Positions 1 through 6,575 of a DNA stretch of 64,000 nucleotides are shown here, piece by piece (the stretch's first letter is position 1; each line of letters starts with the position of its first letter). The DNA comes from Pseudaminobacter sp047739745 (GTDB taxonomy: Bacteria > Pseudomonadota > Alphaproteobacteria > Rhizobiales > Rhizobiaceae): positions 186,001-250,000 of the forward strand of contig NZ_JBLLVA010000003.1 of NCBI RefSeq assembly GCF_047739745.1, read 5' to 3'. Under the pieces are notes generated by a model that made no database searches, was not told where the DNA came from, and saw only the letters and a list, made by a program, of their open reading frames with translations. A program made the translations under genes and the position numbers.

Positions 1-253
1 CCCGCCGTACCCTGCGGCGAATCCAGACATAGCCGCCTGCGACCATCAAGATTGGGAGGCCTACTCCCGCCACAGGCCCGGGCACGGCCAGGCTCTTCGA
101 ACCATTTGAGCCTCCTGCCCCCCAACCCAGGCCAGGCGTATCGCCTCGATCTGGCGGCTGTGCGGCGCTGAGTGGTGACAGCGAAAACAGAGTGAGGGCG
201 GCGGTGCAGAGCAATCTTAACGGAAAGCTCGAATGCAAGGCTTGCGGGACCAT
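1..253 (-). CDS. Small secreted protein with PEP-CTERM-like C-terminus (partial, runs off left edge)
   Basis: An open minus-strand frame enters from an ATG at 253 (or a TTG at 214) and runs past position 1. It has a short hydrophobic N-terminus ending in a small-residue site (LSPLSAA), then a polar Gly/Ser stretch. It closes with a Val-Pro-Gly-Pro motif, a hydrophobic segment and an Arg cluster (WIRRRVRR). That layout (signal peptide, VPxP-type motif, membrane helix, basic tail) is the layout of PEP-CTERM-like sorted proteins. It overlaps the opposite-strand zinc-ribbon gene at 204-449, so only one of the two may be expressed from that stretch. Family membership is inferred from the pattern only. 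Confidence 0.35.
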   Translation of the reverse strand, partial: MVPQALHSSFPLRLLCTAALTLFSLSPLSAAQPPDRGDTPGLGWGAGGSNGSKSLAVPGPVAGVGLPILMVAGGYVWIRRRVRR

Positions 254-449
254 TACCATGGCCATTCCCGAGGGTGCAGGCGAGTCCACGCTCATTCAGT
301 GCAGCAAATGCGGTGGAGTAATAGGCACTTGGGGGGAAATCCAGGACGAGTTCATGCGGGAGGCACGAAATATCAACGTTCTGGAGTTGGACGGCGGCAG
401 GATTAGGAAGACCAAAGCCGGTTTGCGGGGGCCTCGCAACCGCGCATAG
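204..449 (+). CDS. Small zinc-ribbon-like protein
   Basis: This 81-residue protein has two Cys pairs (CKACG near residue 11 and CSKCGG about 25 residues later), spaced as in a zinc ribbon. A conserved-looking tail follows (GTWGEIQDEF). I place the start at the GTG at 204 because a GAGGG ribosome-binding site sits just upstream; a GTG at 192 is the alternative. No enzymatic domain is visible. Small zinc-ribbon proteins of this kind are common orphans in rhizobia. Function unknown; a nucleic-acid-binding or structural role is only a guess. It lies on the plus strand, just outside or at the left edge of the prophage. Confidence 0.5.
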   Translation: MQSNLNGKLECKACGTITMAIPEGAGESTLIQCSKCGGVIGTWGEIQDEFMREARNINVLELDGGRIRKTKAGLRGPRNRA

Positions 450-460
450 CAGCGTGTGAC

Positions 461-636
461 CTAAGGCGGATTGCCCTTCCCTAACTCCCCTTTCTTCAAC
501 AGTCTGGCTTCTCGCAGCAGCGAGGCCGATGCATGCCGAGCAGGTCAATCAACAGACGTGCTTGGCCTTCGGTAATGCCTGTCTCGCGCGCGAGCGAACG
601 GGCATAATTGTCCTTGTCGGTATCACCGTTCATCAT
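461..636 (-). pseudogene. Short helical protein, apparently frameshifted
   Basis: A minus-strand frame starting at an ATG pair (636/633) encodes a short helical protein (ARETGITEGQARLLIDLLG) and stops at 496. In a shifted frame the same DNA continues as SASLLREARLLKKGELGK and stops at 461. The shifted reading is the natural continuation of the helical pattern, which suggests one frameshift near 530. It resembles short rhizobial proteins of about 55 residues with a helical DNA-binding look; I cannot name the family with confidence. It may be a degenerate gene, or the 46-residue version may be real. Confidence 0.35.
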
Positions 637-682
637 CGCGAAATCTCATAGGGTAAGAGGTCCAGCGACCCCAACTAGGGGT

Positions 683-815
683 CCCATCGCCAAAGAAAAA
701 GCCCGTTATCTCGCGTGAGAGTGAGACGACGGGCCAATGGCCGGCGCGCCGTTTTGTAGGAAACGCGCCAACGGGGCAGGTCAGAAACGGCTAAGCGCGG
801 TTCTTGTTCCTTCGG
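683..815 (-). repeat. Tandem repeat copy 1 with terminator hairpin (candidate small RNA)
   Basis: This is one of two adjacent units of about 133 bp. Both start with CCCATCGCCAAA on the plus strand and end with a near-identical block (AAGCGCGGTTCTTGTTCCTTCGG here). Both carry a GCCCG...CGGGC hairpin followed, on the minus strand, by a T-run. The middle of the unit is diverged between copies. The conserved 5' box plus terminator on the minus strand is the architecture of a small transcript of about 110-130 nt. No protein is conserved between the two copies. Confidence 0.5.
691..735 (-). terminator. Second intrinsic terminator in tandem
   Basis: The minus-strand arms at 734-723 and 712-701 form a GCCCGT/ACGGGC stem with an extended imperfect part. 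A TTTTTCTTT run follows. It is the homologous hairpin in the other repeat unit. Confidence 0.6.
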
Positions 816-948
816 CCCATCGCCAAATTTCAGTATTGTAAAAACGAAAAGCCCGCCGCCTCTGAGGGGGGAGAGACGACGGGCCAAGGGTTGGGATACC
901 CTACTGTGCGTACGATCAAACCGCCAAGCGCGGCTTTTGTTCCTTCGG
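816..948 (-). repeat. Tandem repeat copy 2 with terminator hairpin (candidate small RNA)
   Basis: This is the second unit of the tandem pair. It shares the first unit's borders (CCCATCGCCAAA; AAGCGCGGCTTTTGTTCCTTCGG) and hairpin while its centre differs. It lies 15 bp beyond the stop codon of the methyltransferase-nuclease gene on the same strand. It could therefore serve simply as that gene's 3' end, or be an independent RNA. Confidence 0.5.
841..885 (-). terminator. Intrinsic terminator downstream of the methyltransferase gene
   Basis: On the minus strand the arms at 884-872 and 863-851 pair over 13 positions. Two mismatches on the plus strand become G-U pairs in the minus-strand RNA, which points to that strand. 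The stem is followed by TTTTCGTTTT. Confidence 0.65.
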
Positions 949-963
949 AGTGACGTGTCGAGA

Positions 964-2685
964 CTAGAGCAAGCCAGCAGCTTCTCGAGGAACAGCGGTC
1001 GGATTGAAATGGACCACCACGTCTTCTTTCTTTCCTCCCGGGAAGGTGAAAGGAAACTCCGGCGCAGAGGGATCCGGTCTTTTTGATACCTTCGGAGTCG
1101 ACTGCTTTGACGTTTGCCGAAAGTACTCGCGCGAGACATGTCCAAGAGACGGAATTACCGGTCGCTCGCCATTGAACCACCGTTCAATGGAGACGATTTG
1201 TAGACGTGGCAAATGGCCATGTGCAGTGTCCACGAAGCCGAATGAGGCCGCCTCCGATTTCATGTCGCGCGTGGGCTCACGAAGGCAGATGAAGAGCCCC
1301 ATCTCAGCCCTCTCGCGGTCGATGACGGCCTTGAATTCGCGAACATCCTTTGTCCCGACGTGCTGTCCGCCCTTGACGGAGGTTAGCACGCGTCCCCATC
1401 CGCGTGGACCGTTCATGAAATACATTTGACCGTCAATACCGCGATCCGGTCCTTTTCGGATTTCCTTCAAGGCTTGCACGCCGACGAGGTAATTTGCCCA
1501 CCATTGGAACTGATACTTATCACGCTCGGCTAGGCGCGCTGCGCTGGGAAAGTCGCGGGGGATACCGCCCAAATCGTACTCGGGGGTGCCTGTCATTGCT
1601 CCCAATCGTTCTTCAATGACACGGATCGCATGATAGGCAACGTCGATCCCGATCCAGTTGCGACCGGCGGACTGCGCTGCAGCGACCGTAGTGCCGCAAC
1701 CACAAAAGGGGTCGAGAACGACATCACCTTCATTCGTGGCGGCGCGGATAATCCGGTCGAGCAGCTTTACCGGCTTCTGAGTGGGATATCCAAGCCGCTC
1801 GCGTGCCTGAGAATTGAGAGGCGGAATATCCACCCACACGTCACCAAGTGGCATGCCCCGCATCTCGTCAAGGTACCGCTTGAAACGCGGAACTTTTCCT
1901 GGCCCGGCTTGGTAAATTCTCCCGGCCTCGAACGCTGCTTGCATTCTTTCTCGGGACCATCGCCACACCCGTGTAATGCCTAGAAATTCGTACGTAAGAT
2001 TTGGTCTGTCCTGATTTGGATTGAGGAGGTCAGCGAGTTGATAAAGGCGTCCATCACCATCGTCACCAGTATACTTTTCGGCGATTTTAGGAGGCAGGTT
2101 GTCCAGATCATACGGCTCGAACATTTGATCGCCATTCCATGTTCGACTGGATGATGCCTCAAAGCTAAGAATAACGTCATGATTTGTCGGAAGGCGCCGG
2201 CTCATCAAAGATTTTCCGGTACTTCGTTGCCAAATGATTTCGTTGGCGAAGCGCTCTGGTCCGAAAATAGCGTCTAGAACAATCTTGAGATAATGACTGG
2301 CGGTCGGATCGCAGTGAAGGAACAGCGACCCGGTTGGCTTTAGAACTCGCCGGAGTTCGGCAAGCCGTTGAGCCATCATAACAAGATAAGCCATCATATC
2401 GCTTTCACCGAGCGCGGCATGCAGGGCATGAATAATTGATGCCACGCTGCCCCCTGCCTGCATTATTTCGTCAGATGCCCATTGGGCCTCCGGGCCCCAT
2501 GTCCAAGTGTCCCGGAATGCTTCAACTTGAGCACTGGCGGCCTCGTCGGTTGGCGATTTGAAAAGAACGTTATAGTTTGCTTGGCTGTTGAACGGTGGAT
2601 CGAGATAGACGAGATCAACGCTGGCGTCAGGAATCTCTTCGCGGAGGATTGTCAGATTGTCCCCGAACCAAAGCTGATTTTTCAT
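964..2685 (-). CDS. DNA methyltransferase fused to an Mrr-like nuclease domain
   Basis: This 573-residue protein has an N-terminal amino-methyltransferase in beta-class order. The catalytic DPPF motif is at residues 29-32 and the S-adenosylmethionine-binding DPFCGCGTT at 325-333. A second domain follows, with GPDRGIDG near 412-419 and TSVKGG near 435-440. This matches the D...(E/Q/S)xK core of Mrr/PD-(D/E)xK nucleases and is followed by a strand-helix pattern. The likely activity is N6-adenine or N4-cytosine methylation. Whether the nuclease half cuts DNA is inferred, since the usual Glu/Gln before the Lys is replaced (SVK). ATG 2685 is chosen over TTG 2706 because GGGG sits 7-8 nt upstream. 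It closes the late prophage region, after the lysis genes, and is followed by two terminators. Confidence 0.85.
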   Translation of the reverse strand: MKNQLWFGDNLTILREEIPDASVDLVYLDPPFNSQANYNVLFKSPTDEAASAQVEAFRDTWTWGPEAQWASDEIMQAGGSVASIIHALHAALGESDMMAYLVMMAQRLAELRRVLKPTGSLFLHCDPTASHYLKIVLDAIFGPERFANEIIWQRSTGKSLMSRRLPTNHDVILSFEASSSRTWNGDQMFEPYDLDNLPPKIAEKYTGDDGDGRLYQLADLLNPNQDRPNLTYEFLGITRVWRWSRERMQAAFEAGRIYQAGPGKVPRFKRYLDEMRGMPLGDVWVDIPPLNSQARERLGYPTQKPVKLLDRIIRAATNEGDVVLDPFCGCGTTVAAAQSAGRNWIGIDVAYHAIRVIEERLGAMTGTPEYDLGGIPRDFPSAARLAERDKYQFQWWANYLVGVQALKEIRKGPDRGIDGQMYFMNGPRGWGRVLTSVKGGQHVGTKDVREFKAVIDRERAEMGLFICLREPTRDMKSEAASFGFVDTAHGHLPRLQIVSIERWFNGERPVIPSLGHVSREYFRQTSKQSTPKVSKRPDPSAPEFPFTFPGGKKEDVVVHFNPTAVPREAAGLL

Positions 2686-2790
2686 ATCAATCCCCGCTGC
2701 GCCCAAGAGTACTTTGCGCGAACTTTGCTGATAAGCAGTTAACCATTCTGTTGTTGGTAGGATAGTTGCGGGTGGCTTCTTATCACCGGC

Positions 2791-3051
2791 TCAAGGACGT
2801 GAATTTCCCGACACCTTCGACCGCTCCTTCAACGTCGCGATGTCTTCGCGGATCGTGGTCAGCGTCATGAGCACTTGGTTCTGAAACGAGGCAGAGGTGC
2901 CGACCTGCTTTTCGATGGCCTCAAGACGCAGTTCGTGGCTATCCACGGTGCGCACGACGTTCATGTAGGCCACGAACACGGATCCCACGAGTGCCAGGAT
3001 CGTGAAGACGTGGCCAAGGTTGAAGGATGGATCGAATTTCATTCTGGGCAT
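2791..3051 (-). CDS. Small phage membrane protein with coiled coil (lysis cassette)
   Basis: The 86-residue product has one hydrophobic segment (about residues 13-31, HVFTILALVGSVFVAYM) followed by a heptad-like helical tail (LRLEAIEKQV...LTTIREDIATLKERS). Single-pass proteins of this type (XhlA-like, spanin-like or accessory holins) are typical of lysis modules. It sits directly downstream of the holin and a 23-residue micro-gene. AAGGCGAG precedes the ATG at 3051. Its precise lysis role is inferred from position; sequence similarity is too weak to choose among the options. Confidence 0.65.
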   Translation of the reverse strand: MPRMKFDPSFNLGHVFTILALVGSVFVAYMNVVRTVDSHELRLEAIEKQVGTSASFQNQVLMTLTTIREDIATLKERSKVSGNSRP

Positions 3052-3057
3052 CTCGCC

Positions 3058-3129
3058 TTACCACATCTGCCAGATTGAGAAGGCCGCTGCGGACATGGCG
3101 ACGGCCGCGATTGCGTAGCTCCTGGTCAT
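3058..3129 (-). CDS. 23-residue hydrophobic micro-protein in the lysis cassette
   Basis: An ATG at 3129 overlaps the holin stop codon (ATGA), giving a 23-codon frame that ends with TAA at 3058-3060. The peptide (MTRSYAIAAVAMSAAAFSIW plus three residues) is one Ala-rich hydrophobic helix. The start overlaps the upstream stop, and the stop lies 7 nt from the next start. Translational coupling therefore fits a real gene. A role as a small lysis regulator or antiholin is speculation. Confidence 0.5.
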   Translation of the reverse strand: MTRSYAIAAVAMSAAAFSIWQMW

Positions 3130-3644
3130 TTCTGGCTCCACTTGGCGGCAACATCCTTGATGGTGTGGCCGCCGAGGTAGAGCCCAAGATAGGCACCCGT
3201 CAGCGTCATCAGCGTGCCGGCATCAACGATGTCGATCGAGGCGCCGGTGATCGCATTGGCGAGCGGCACGGCAACGATCAGCCACAGCCAGAAGAAGCCG
3301 ATGAGGTACATCCAGGCCGGCCGCCACGCCCATGTCCATGTCTGCTCCTTGGCCATCTCGGCGAGCTGCAGTTCGTTTGAAAGGCGCTGGCTCTCGACAT
3401 AGGCAAGGACCAGATCGGCCGCGACCGGTTCAGTCGCAATGATCGCCTCTTGCACGGCGGCCGGATCGGATTCGGCTACGGTTGGAATATCATCGGCAGG
3501 AACGCCGAGCTTGCCGGCCACGGTGTCAATGACCTCCCCCGCCAGCCTGCCGCCGTCGCCGAGCTTGTCGGCCAGGATTTTCTTGATGAACGGTACGGCA
3601 AGGCCCGCCGCCGCGTCGAGGATGACCGCTGCTATGGCGCTCAT
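3126..3644 (-). CDS. Holin of the GTA/3TM type
   Basis: The 172-residue protein has an amphipathic N-terminus and a long helical middle. Two strong hydrophobic segments lie near the C-terminus (PAWMYLIGFFWLWLIVAVPL and LMTLTGAYLGLYLGGHTI), split by a charged linker. The WRPAWMY-like entry and this layout match the 3TM holin family of gene transfer agents and rhizobial prophages. Holins make the membrane lesions that let endolysin reach the cell wall. The gene lies 3 nt after the endolysin stop and is followed by two small membrane genes, which completes a lysis cassette. Confidence 0.8.
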   Translation of the reverse strand: MSAIAAVILDAAAGLAVPFIKKILADKLGDGGRLAGEVIDTVAGKLGVPADDIPTVAESDPAAVQEAIIATEPVAADLVLAYVESQRLSNELQLAEMAKEQTWTWAWRPAWMYLIGFFWLWLIVAVPLANAITGASIDIVDAGTLMTLTGAYLGLYLGGHTIKDVAAKWSQK

Positions 3645-3647
3645 GGC

Positions 3648-4337
3648 TTAGTTCCCAAAGATGATGAAAAGAACGACCGCCACGACGATCAGAGCGAAGG
3701 CGGCGAGGATCGAACCGGAAGCACCCTGCTTGCCGCCTGCGGGCTTCGCTGACGTGCTTGGCTGCGGTGCGGGCTTGGATGGTGCGGGAGACGTCGCAGG
3801 CTTGCCGGCCAGTGCCCTCACCCTGTCCAGCAGCGCTTCGACCGTCTCCGGAGCGACCAGCGCTTTGTTGAGCCCGTCGCCCGCATAATAGCTCTGTCCG
3901 CGCTTGACGGTTCGTGATCCGCCCTTGGTGGCGGCCAGCACCGGCAACGAGGCCCACTCCTGCGCCAGCCGCTTGCCGAATTCGGTGCGGCTGATCTGAC
4001 CTCCCATGAAGGCTTCGTAGCCGCGGCGCTTGAGCAGATGGTAGGCGAGCCGGTCTTGGAGATCGGCATCGAAGATCTGATTGCCGCGTAGCCCGAGCTC
4101 GCGCGACAGATCGATGAGCGTTGCCTTCATGAACTGATACCGGCCGGCCGCGCTCGATCCATGGTTCTTCGACCATCCGGCCTGCGCATCGACCACGTCG
4201 CCGAGCGTCATCGAAGTCAGCGGTTTCGTAAGCTTGTGCTGCTTGTTGGCGTAGATGGTGCCGTAACCTTTCGGAGCCTCAATATCTCCAATGAAGTCAA
4301 GCAGCATCGCCGCTCCGGCAGGAACGGTTTTGTCCAT
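3648..4337 (-). CDS. Endolysin (lysozyme-like) with C-terminal membrane anchor
   Basis: The 229-residue protein begins with a glycoside-hydrolase-like lysozyme domain (LLDFIGDIEAPKGYGT; SSAAGRYQFMKATL; QDRLAYHLLKRRG). This would cut the peptidoglycan glycan chain. A Pro/Ala/Ser linker (about residues 175-200) leads to one strongly hydrophobic C-terminal helix (ILAAFALIVVAVVLFIIF). A C-terminal anchor is odd for a holin-dependent endolysin; it suggests the enzyme is tethered in the inner membrane. ATG 4337 is chosen because GGAG lies 9-10 nt upstream; the frame is open further upstream. Confidence 0.8.
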   Translation of the reverse strand: MDKTVPAGAAMLLDFIGDIEAPKGYGTIYANKQHKLTKPLTSMTLGDVVDAQAGWSKNHGSSAAGRYQFMKATLIDLSRELGLRGNQIFDADLQDRLAYHLLKRRGYEAFMGGQISRTEFGKRLAQEWASLPVLAATKGGSRTVKRGQSYYAGDGLNKALVAPETVEALLDRVRALAGKPATSPAPSKPAPQPSTSAKPAGGKQGASGSILAAFALIVVAVVLFIIFGN

Positions 4338-4911
4338 GGCAGATGTCTCCGATTTTAAGAGGCTGTTAACGATGCGCGCAGGTCGCGGCGGAGAGGGCAC
4401 AATCGTGGTTTGCCGGCAGAACCGACGTTGCTATGTCTAACGTCGGCTTGAGCTTGAACAATTCAGGTCAGGGTCCGGCAGCATCCCCGCCCAGCCCACG
4501 CCCCTGCCGGGCCCGCTCAAAATTTTCAGAAGCAGCCTTGTCCCGATCTGGGACATGCCTAGATTCTGTTCCGTGCAAGTCCCTAAGACTGCATGGCCCG
4601 GCCACTGACCTCCTGGCTGACTTCAAACGGCTGGGCCTTCGAGGAAGGGCCTGATCGCGATTGGCTAACTCCTGGGCAGCGGTCAGGCCCGCTTCGGTTT
4701 CCGATAATCCCAACTGGGTAAACCCAATTAGCGGCGATGCTGATGGGGGGTGCCAATGTTAACATTGATGTGACCCGAGTGGCCCCCCACTTCGGTCCGG
4801 TCCGGCAGCCGCCCGCAAACCTAGGCTGTCGGAGTCGTGCCAGCGACGTCCGGTCGTGCCTCCTCGCAAAAGCGCGGCCGGACCCGTATATCCTTTGTCA
4901 ATGAGCCTATG
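4338..4911. other. Non-coding stretch between tail and lysis genes
   Basis: I see no convincing gene in these 574 bp. Short frames here have no ribosome-binding site and look random. It contains a perfect 12-bp palindrome (AATGTTAACATT, 4755-4766) and an 8-bp inverted repeat (GGGCCTGA 4647-4654 / TCAGGCCC 4683-4690). It separates the tail-fibre operon from the lysis genes and so is a plausible place for a lysis promoter or a transcription pause. Confidence 0.4.
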
Positions 4912-5466
4912 TCAGACAGGCCAAACCGCTGCTTCGACCGCGGCTCTCGCGGCCGCCTCGCCGGCGGCATCGTCTATCGCCTTCTTTGTACCGAGGCGCA
5001 CTGCCTCGATCGCTGCGCCAATCTGCGTCCAAGCCGCATCCATGGCGAGAACGACGGCGGCAACCGCAGCGAGATCAGGGCCATCAATGCCGACGGAGGC
5101 CGACAGGAGCGGATAGTCCGCCGGATCAGGGTTCTGTTCTGTCGAGGCCGCACGGGCTTCTTCGACCTTGCGCTGATAGGTCATAGCTTGGCCGGCACCT
5201 GGCGTGATGTATTTGAGGCGCTCTTGCTCCGCTGAGGCATCGATCCATGACTTTAGAGCGACCTTCACTTCGTCAAGTGTCAGTGGCTCCGGCTCCGGTT
5301 CGGGCTCCGGTTGGGGCGGATCAATGACCGCAAAGCCTCCGTCGACGCTGACGAGCTTGCCGGCCAACATCCCGGCGAGCGCCGCCTGATATTGCTCTTC
5401 ACTGATCTCGATGCCGCCTTCTATGGCAGCCTGACTGACGCGGCCTTCCGCTGCGAAATACGACAT
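4912..5466 (-). CDS. Phage tail-fibre-associated protein with DUF4376-like helical domain
   Basis: This 184-residue protein has an N-terminal part (ISEEQYQAALAGMLAGKLVSVDGGFAVI), a Pro-Glu repeat linker (PEPEPEPEP, about residues 52-60) and a C-terminal helical domain (MTYQRKVEEARA). The domain resembles DUF4376 and other proteins found next to phage tail fibres. The ATG at 5466 overlaps the tail-fibre stop codon (TGATG), so translation is coupled. Likely roles are fibre assembly or being part of the fibre tip; neither is shown by the sequence. Confidence 0.65.
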   Translation of the reverse strand: MSYFAAEGRVSQAAIEGGIEISEEQYQAALAGMLAGKLVSVDGGFAVIDPPQPEPEPEPEPLTLDEVKVALKSWIDASAEQERLKYITPGAGQAMTYQRKVEEARAASTEQNPDPADYPLLSASVGIDGPDLAAVAAVVLAMDAAWTQIGAAIEAVRLGTKKAIDDAAGEAAARAAVEAAVWPV

Positions 5467-6575
5467 CACTTAATCCTCATGTAATAGGTCGCTTGGACGT
5501 TCTTCGGGCGGGTCTCGGTGCCGGCGCGGGCGTCCGGGGAGTTGCCACTGTCGAATGTGAAGCTCTGGTAGCCAGACTGCGCCGGACCCGCTGTGTCGTA
5601 TGCAGTGCCGATGGAGGTAACTGGCGTGAACGCACCACCTGGGAGAGCCGCGAACAGGGCGCGGTTGAACACGCCGGACATGCTACCAGTTATCCTCTGC
5701 ATCTGGTCGTTCTCGACGGCACCAGGGGTCAGGCTGGCGCGAATGAAGCGCCCCTCTGTGTTGACGAGCTGCACGACCCTCCCGTTCAGGGGCGAAGAGG
5801 CCAGAGAGACGGTGGCATAGGCACTGACCAGAGGGGCTGATCCGGACACGGTCTCGCCTGACAGGATGCCGTTATTGTACCCTCCGGCTCCTGTCTTGCC
5901 AGCAGTGAGCATCACATAGCGATAGACCCGATTGGTGGGGGGTGCCAAACCCGCGATGAGATGGTCGAATACAGGGATCGGTACGCCCAGCGGCTGGCAG
6001 GCCCAGGGATCCACGATGCTCGGATTGATTAAAATCCACGCGCCGGCACCAGCGTTGGCCGCCGCGTCGTAGACTACAAAATACCGTTGCCCGGCGAGAA
6101 TGTCGCCGGCCTCCAGTGCAACGTCTGCACCCGCTTGCATTTTGCGGAGGGCCTTGGCGCCGACCCCGGATACGTTGAGAGTTGCGGCCCCGGTGTTGTT
6201 CGCCAGCGACTCGAACGTCGCCACCTCGTAGTCCGTGTAGCTGGTCAGCGGCGGGACCGGCGTGAGTGTCAGCGCGTCGACTGCACCGCCGACAGCCTGA
6301 AAGCTCTGCCGGGCGCCAGCGCTGACCGGATAGGCTCGATTGGCGGAGCTGTCGATCGCGAACTCGTCGATCCAATTGGTTCCGTCGTATACTCTGACAA
6401 TCCAGAGAGGGTCGCCAGAATCATCGATCCACCGCATGCCGGCGACAGAGTACGAGGGTGCGGCTGATCCTTTGTGTCCGCTGTTGACAGCGTCCCTGAA
6501 CGAATTGAGGTCGGTCGCGAGGGTGGCTCCGCTCTTCGTTGTCGGATTAATCGTCCCGAAGTCGAACTGTGTCAT
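5466..6575 (-). CDS. Tail fibre / tail collar-like protein
   Basis: The 369-residue product shows an N-terminal attachment region, beta-rich repeats in the middle and a terminal NVQATYYMRIK. This is the conserved ending of many phage tail fibres and collar proteins. The role would be host recognition at the distal tail. The ATG at 6575 overlaps the stop codon of the tip protein (ATGA), and the next gene is coupled by TGATG. The same frame is open far upstream, but that part only shadows the tip protein gene. Confidence 0.75.
   Translation of the reverse strand: MTQFDFGTINPTTKSGATLATDLNSFRDAVNSGHKGSAAPSYSVAGMRWIDDSGDPLWIVRVYDGTNWIDEFAIDSSANRAYPVSAGARQSFQAVGGAVDALTLTPVPPLTSYTDYEVATFESLANNTGAATLNVSGVGAKALRKMQAGADVALEAGDILAGQRYFVVYDAAANAGAGAWILINPSIVDPWACQPLGVPIPVFDHLIAGLAPPTNRVYRYVMLTAGKTGAGGYNNGILSGETVSGSAPLVSAYATVSLASSPLNGRVVQLVNTEGRFIRASLTPGAVENDQMQRITGSMSGVFNRALFAALPGGAFTPVTSIGTAYDTAGPAQSGYQSFTFDSGNSPDARAGTETRPKNVQATYYMRIK

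Noticed and set aside
4468..4713. Minus-strand frame of 81 codons in the gap before the endolysin
   Set aside because: Arg/Ala-rich, no ribosome-binding site and no protein pattern. Looks like random GC-rich open frame.
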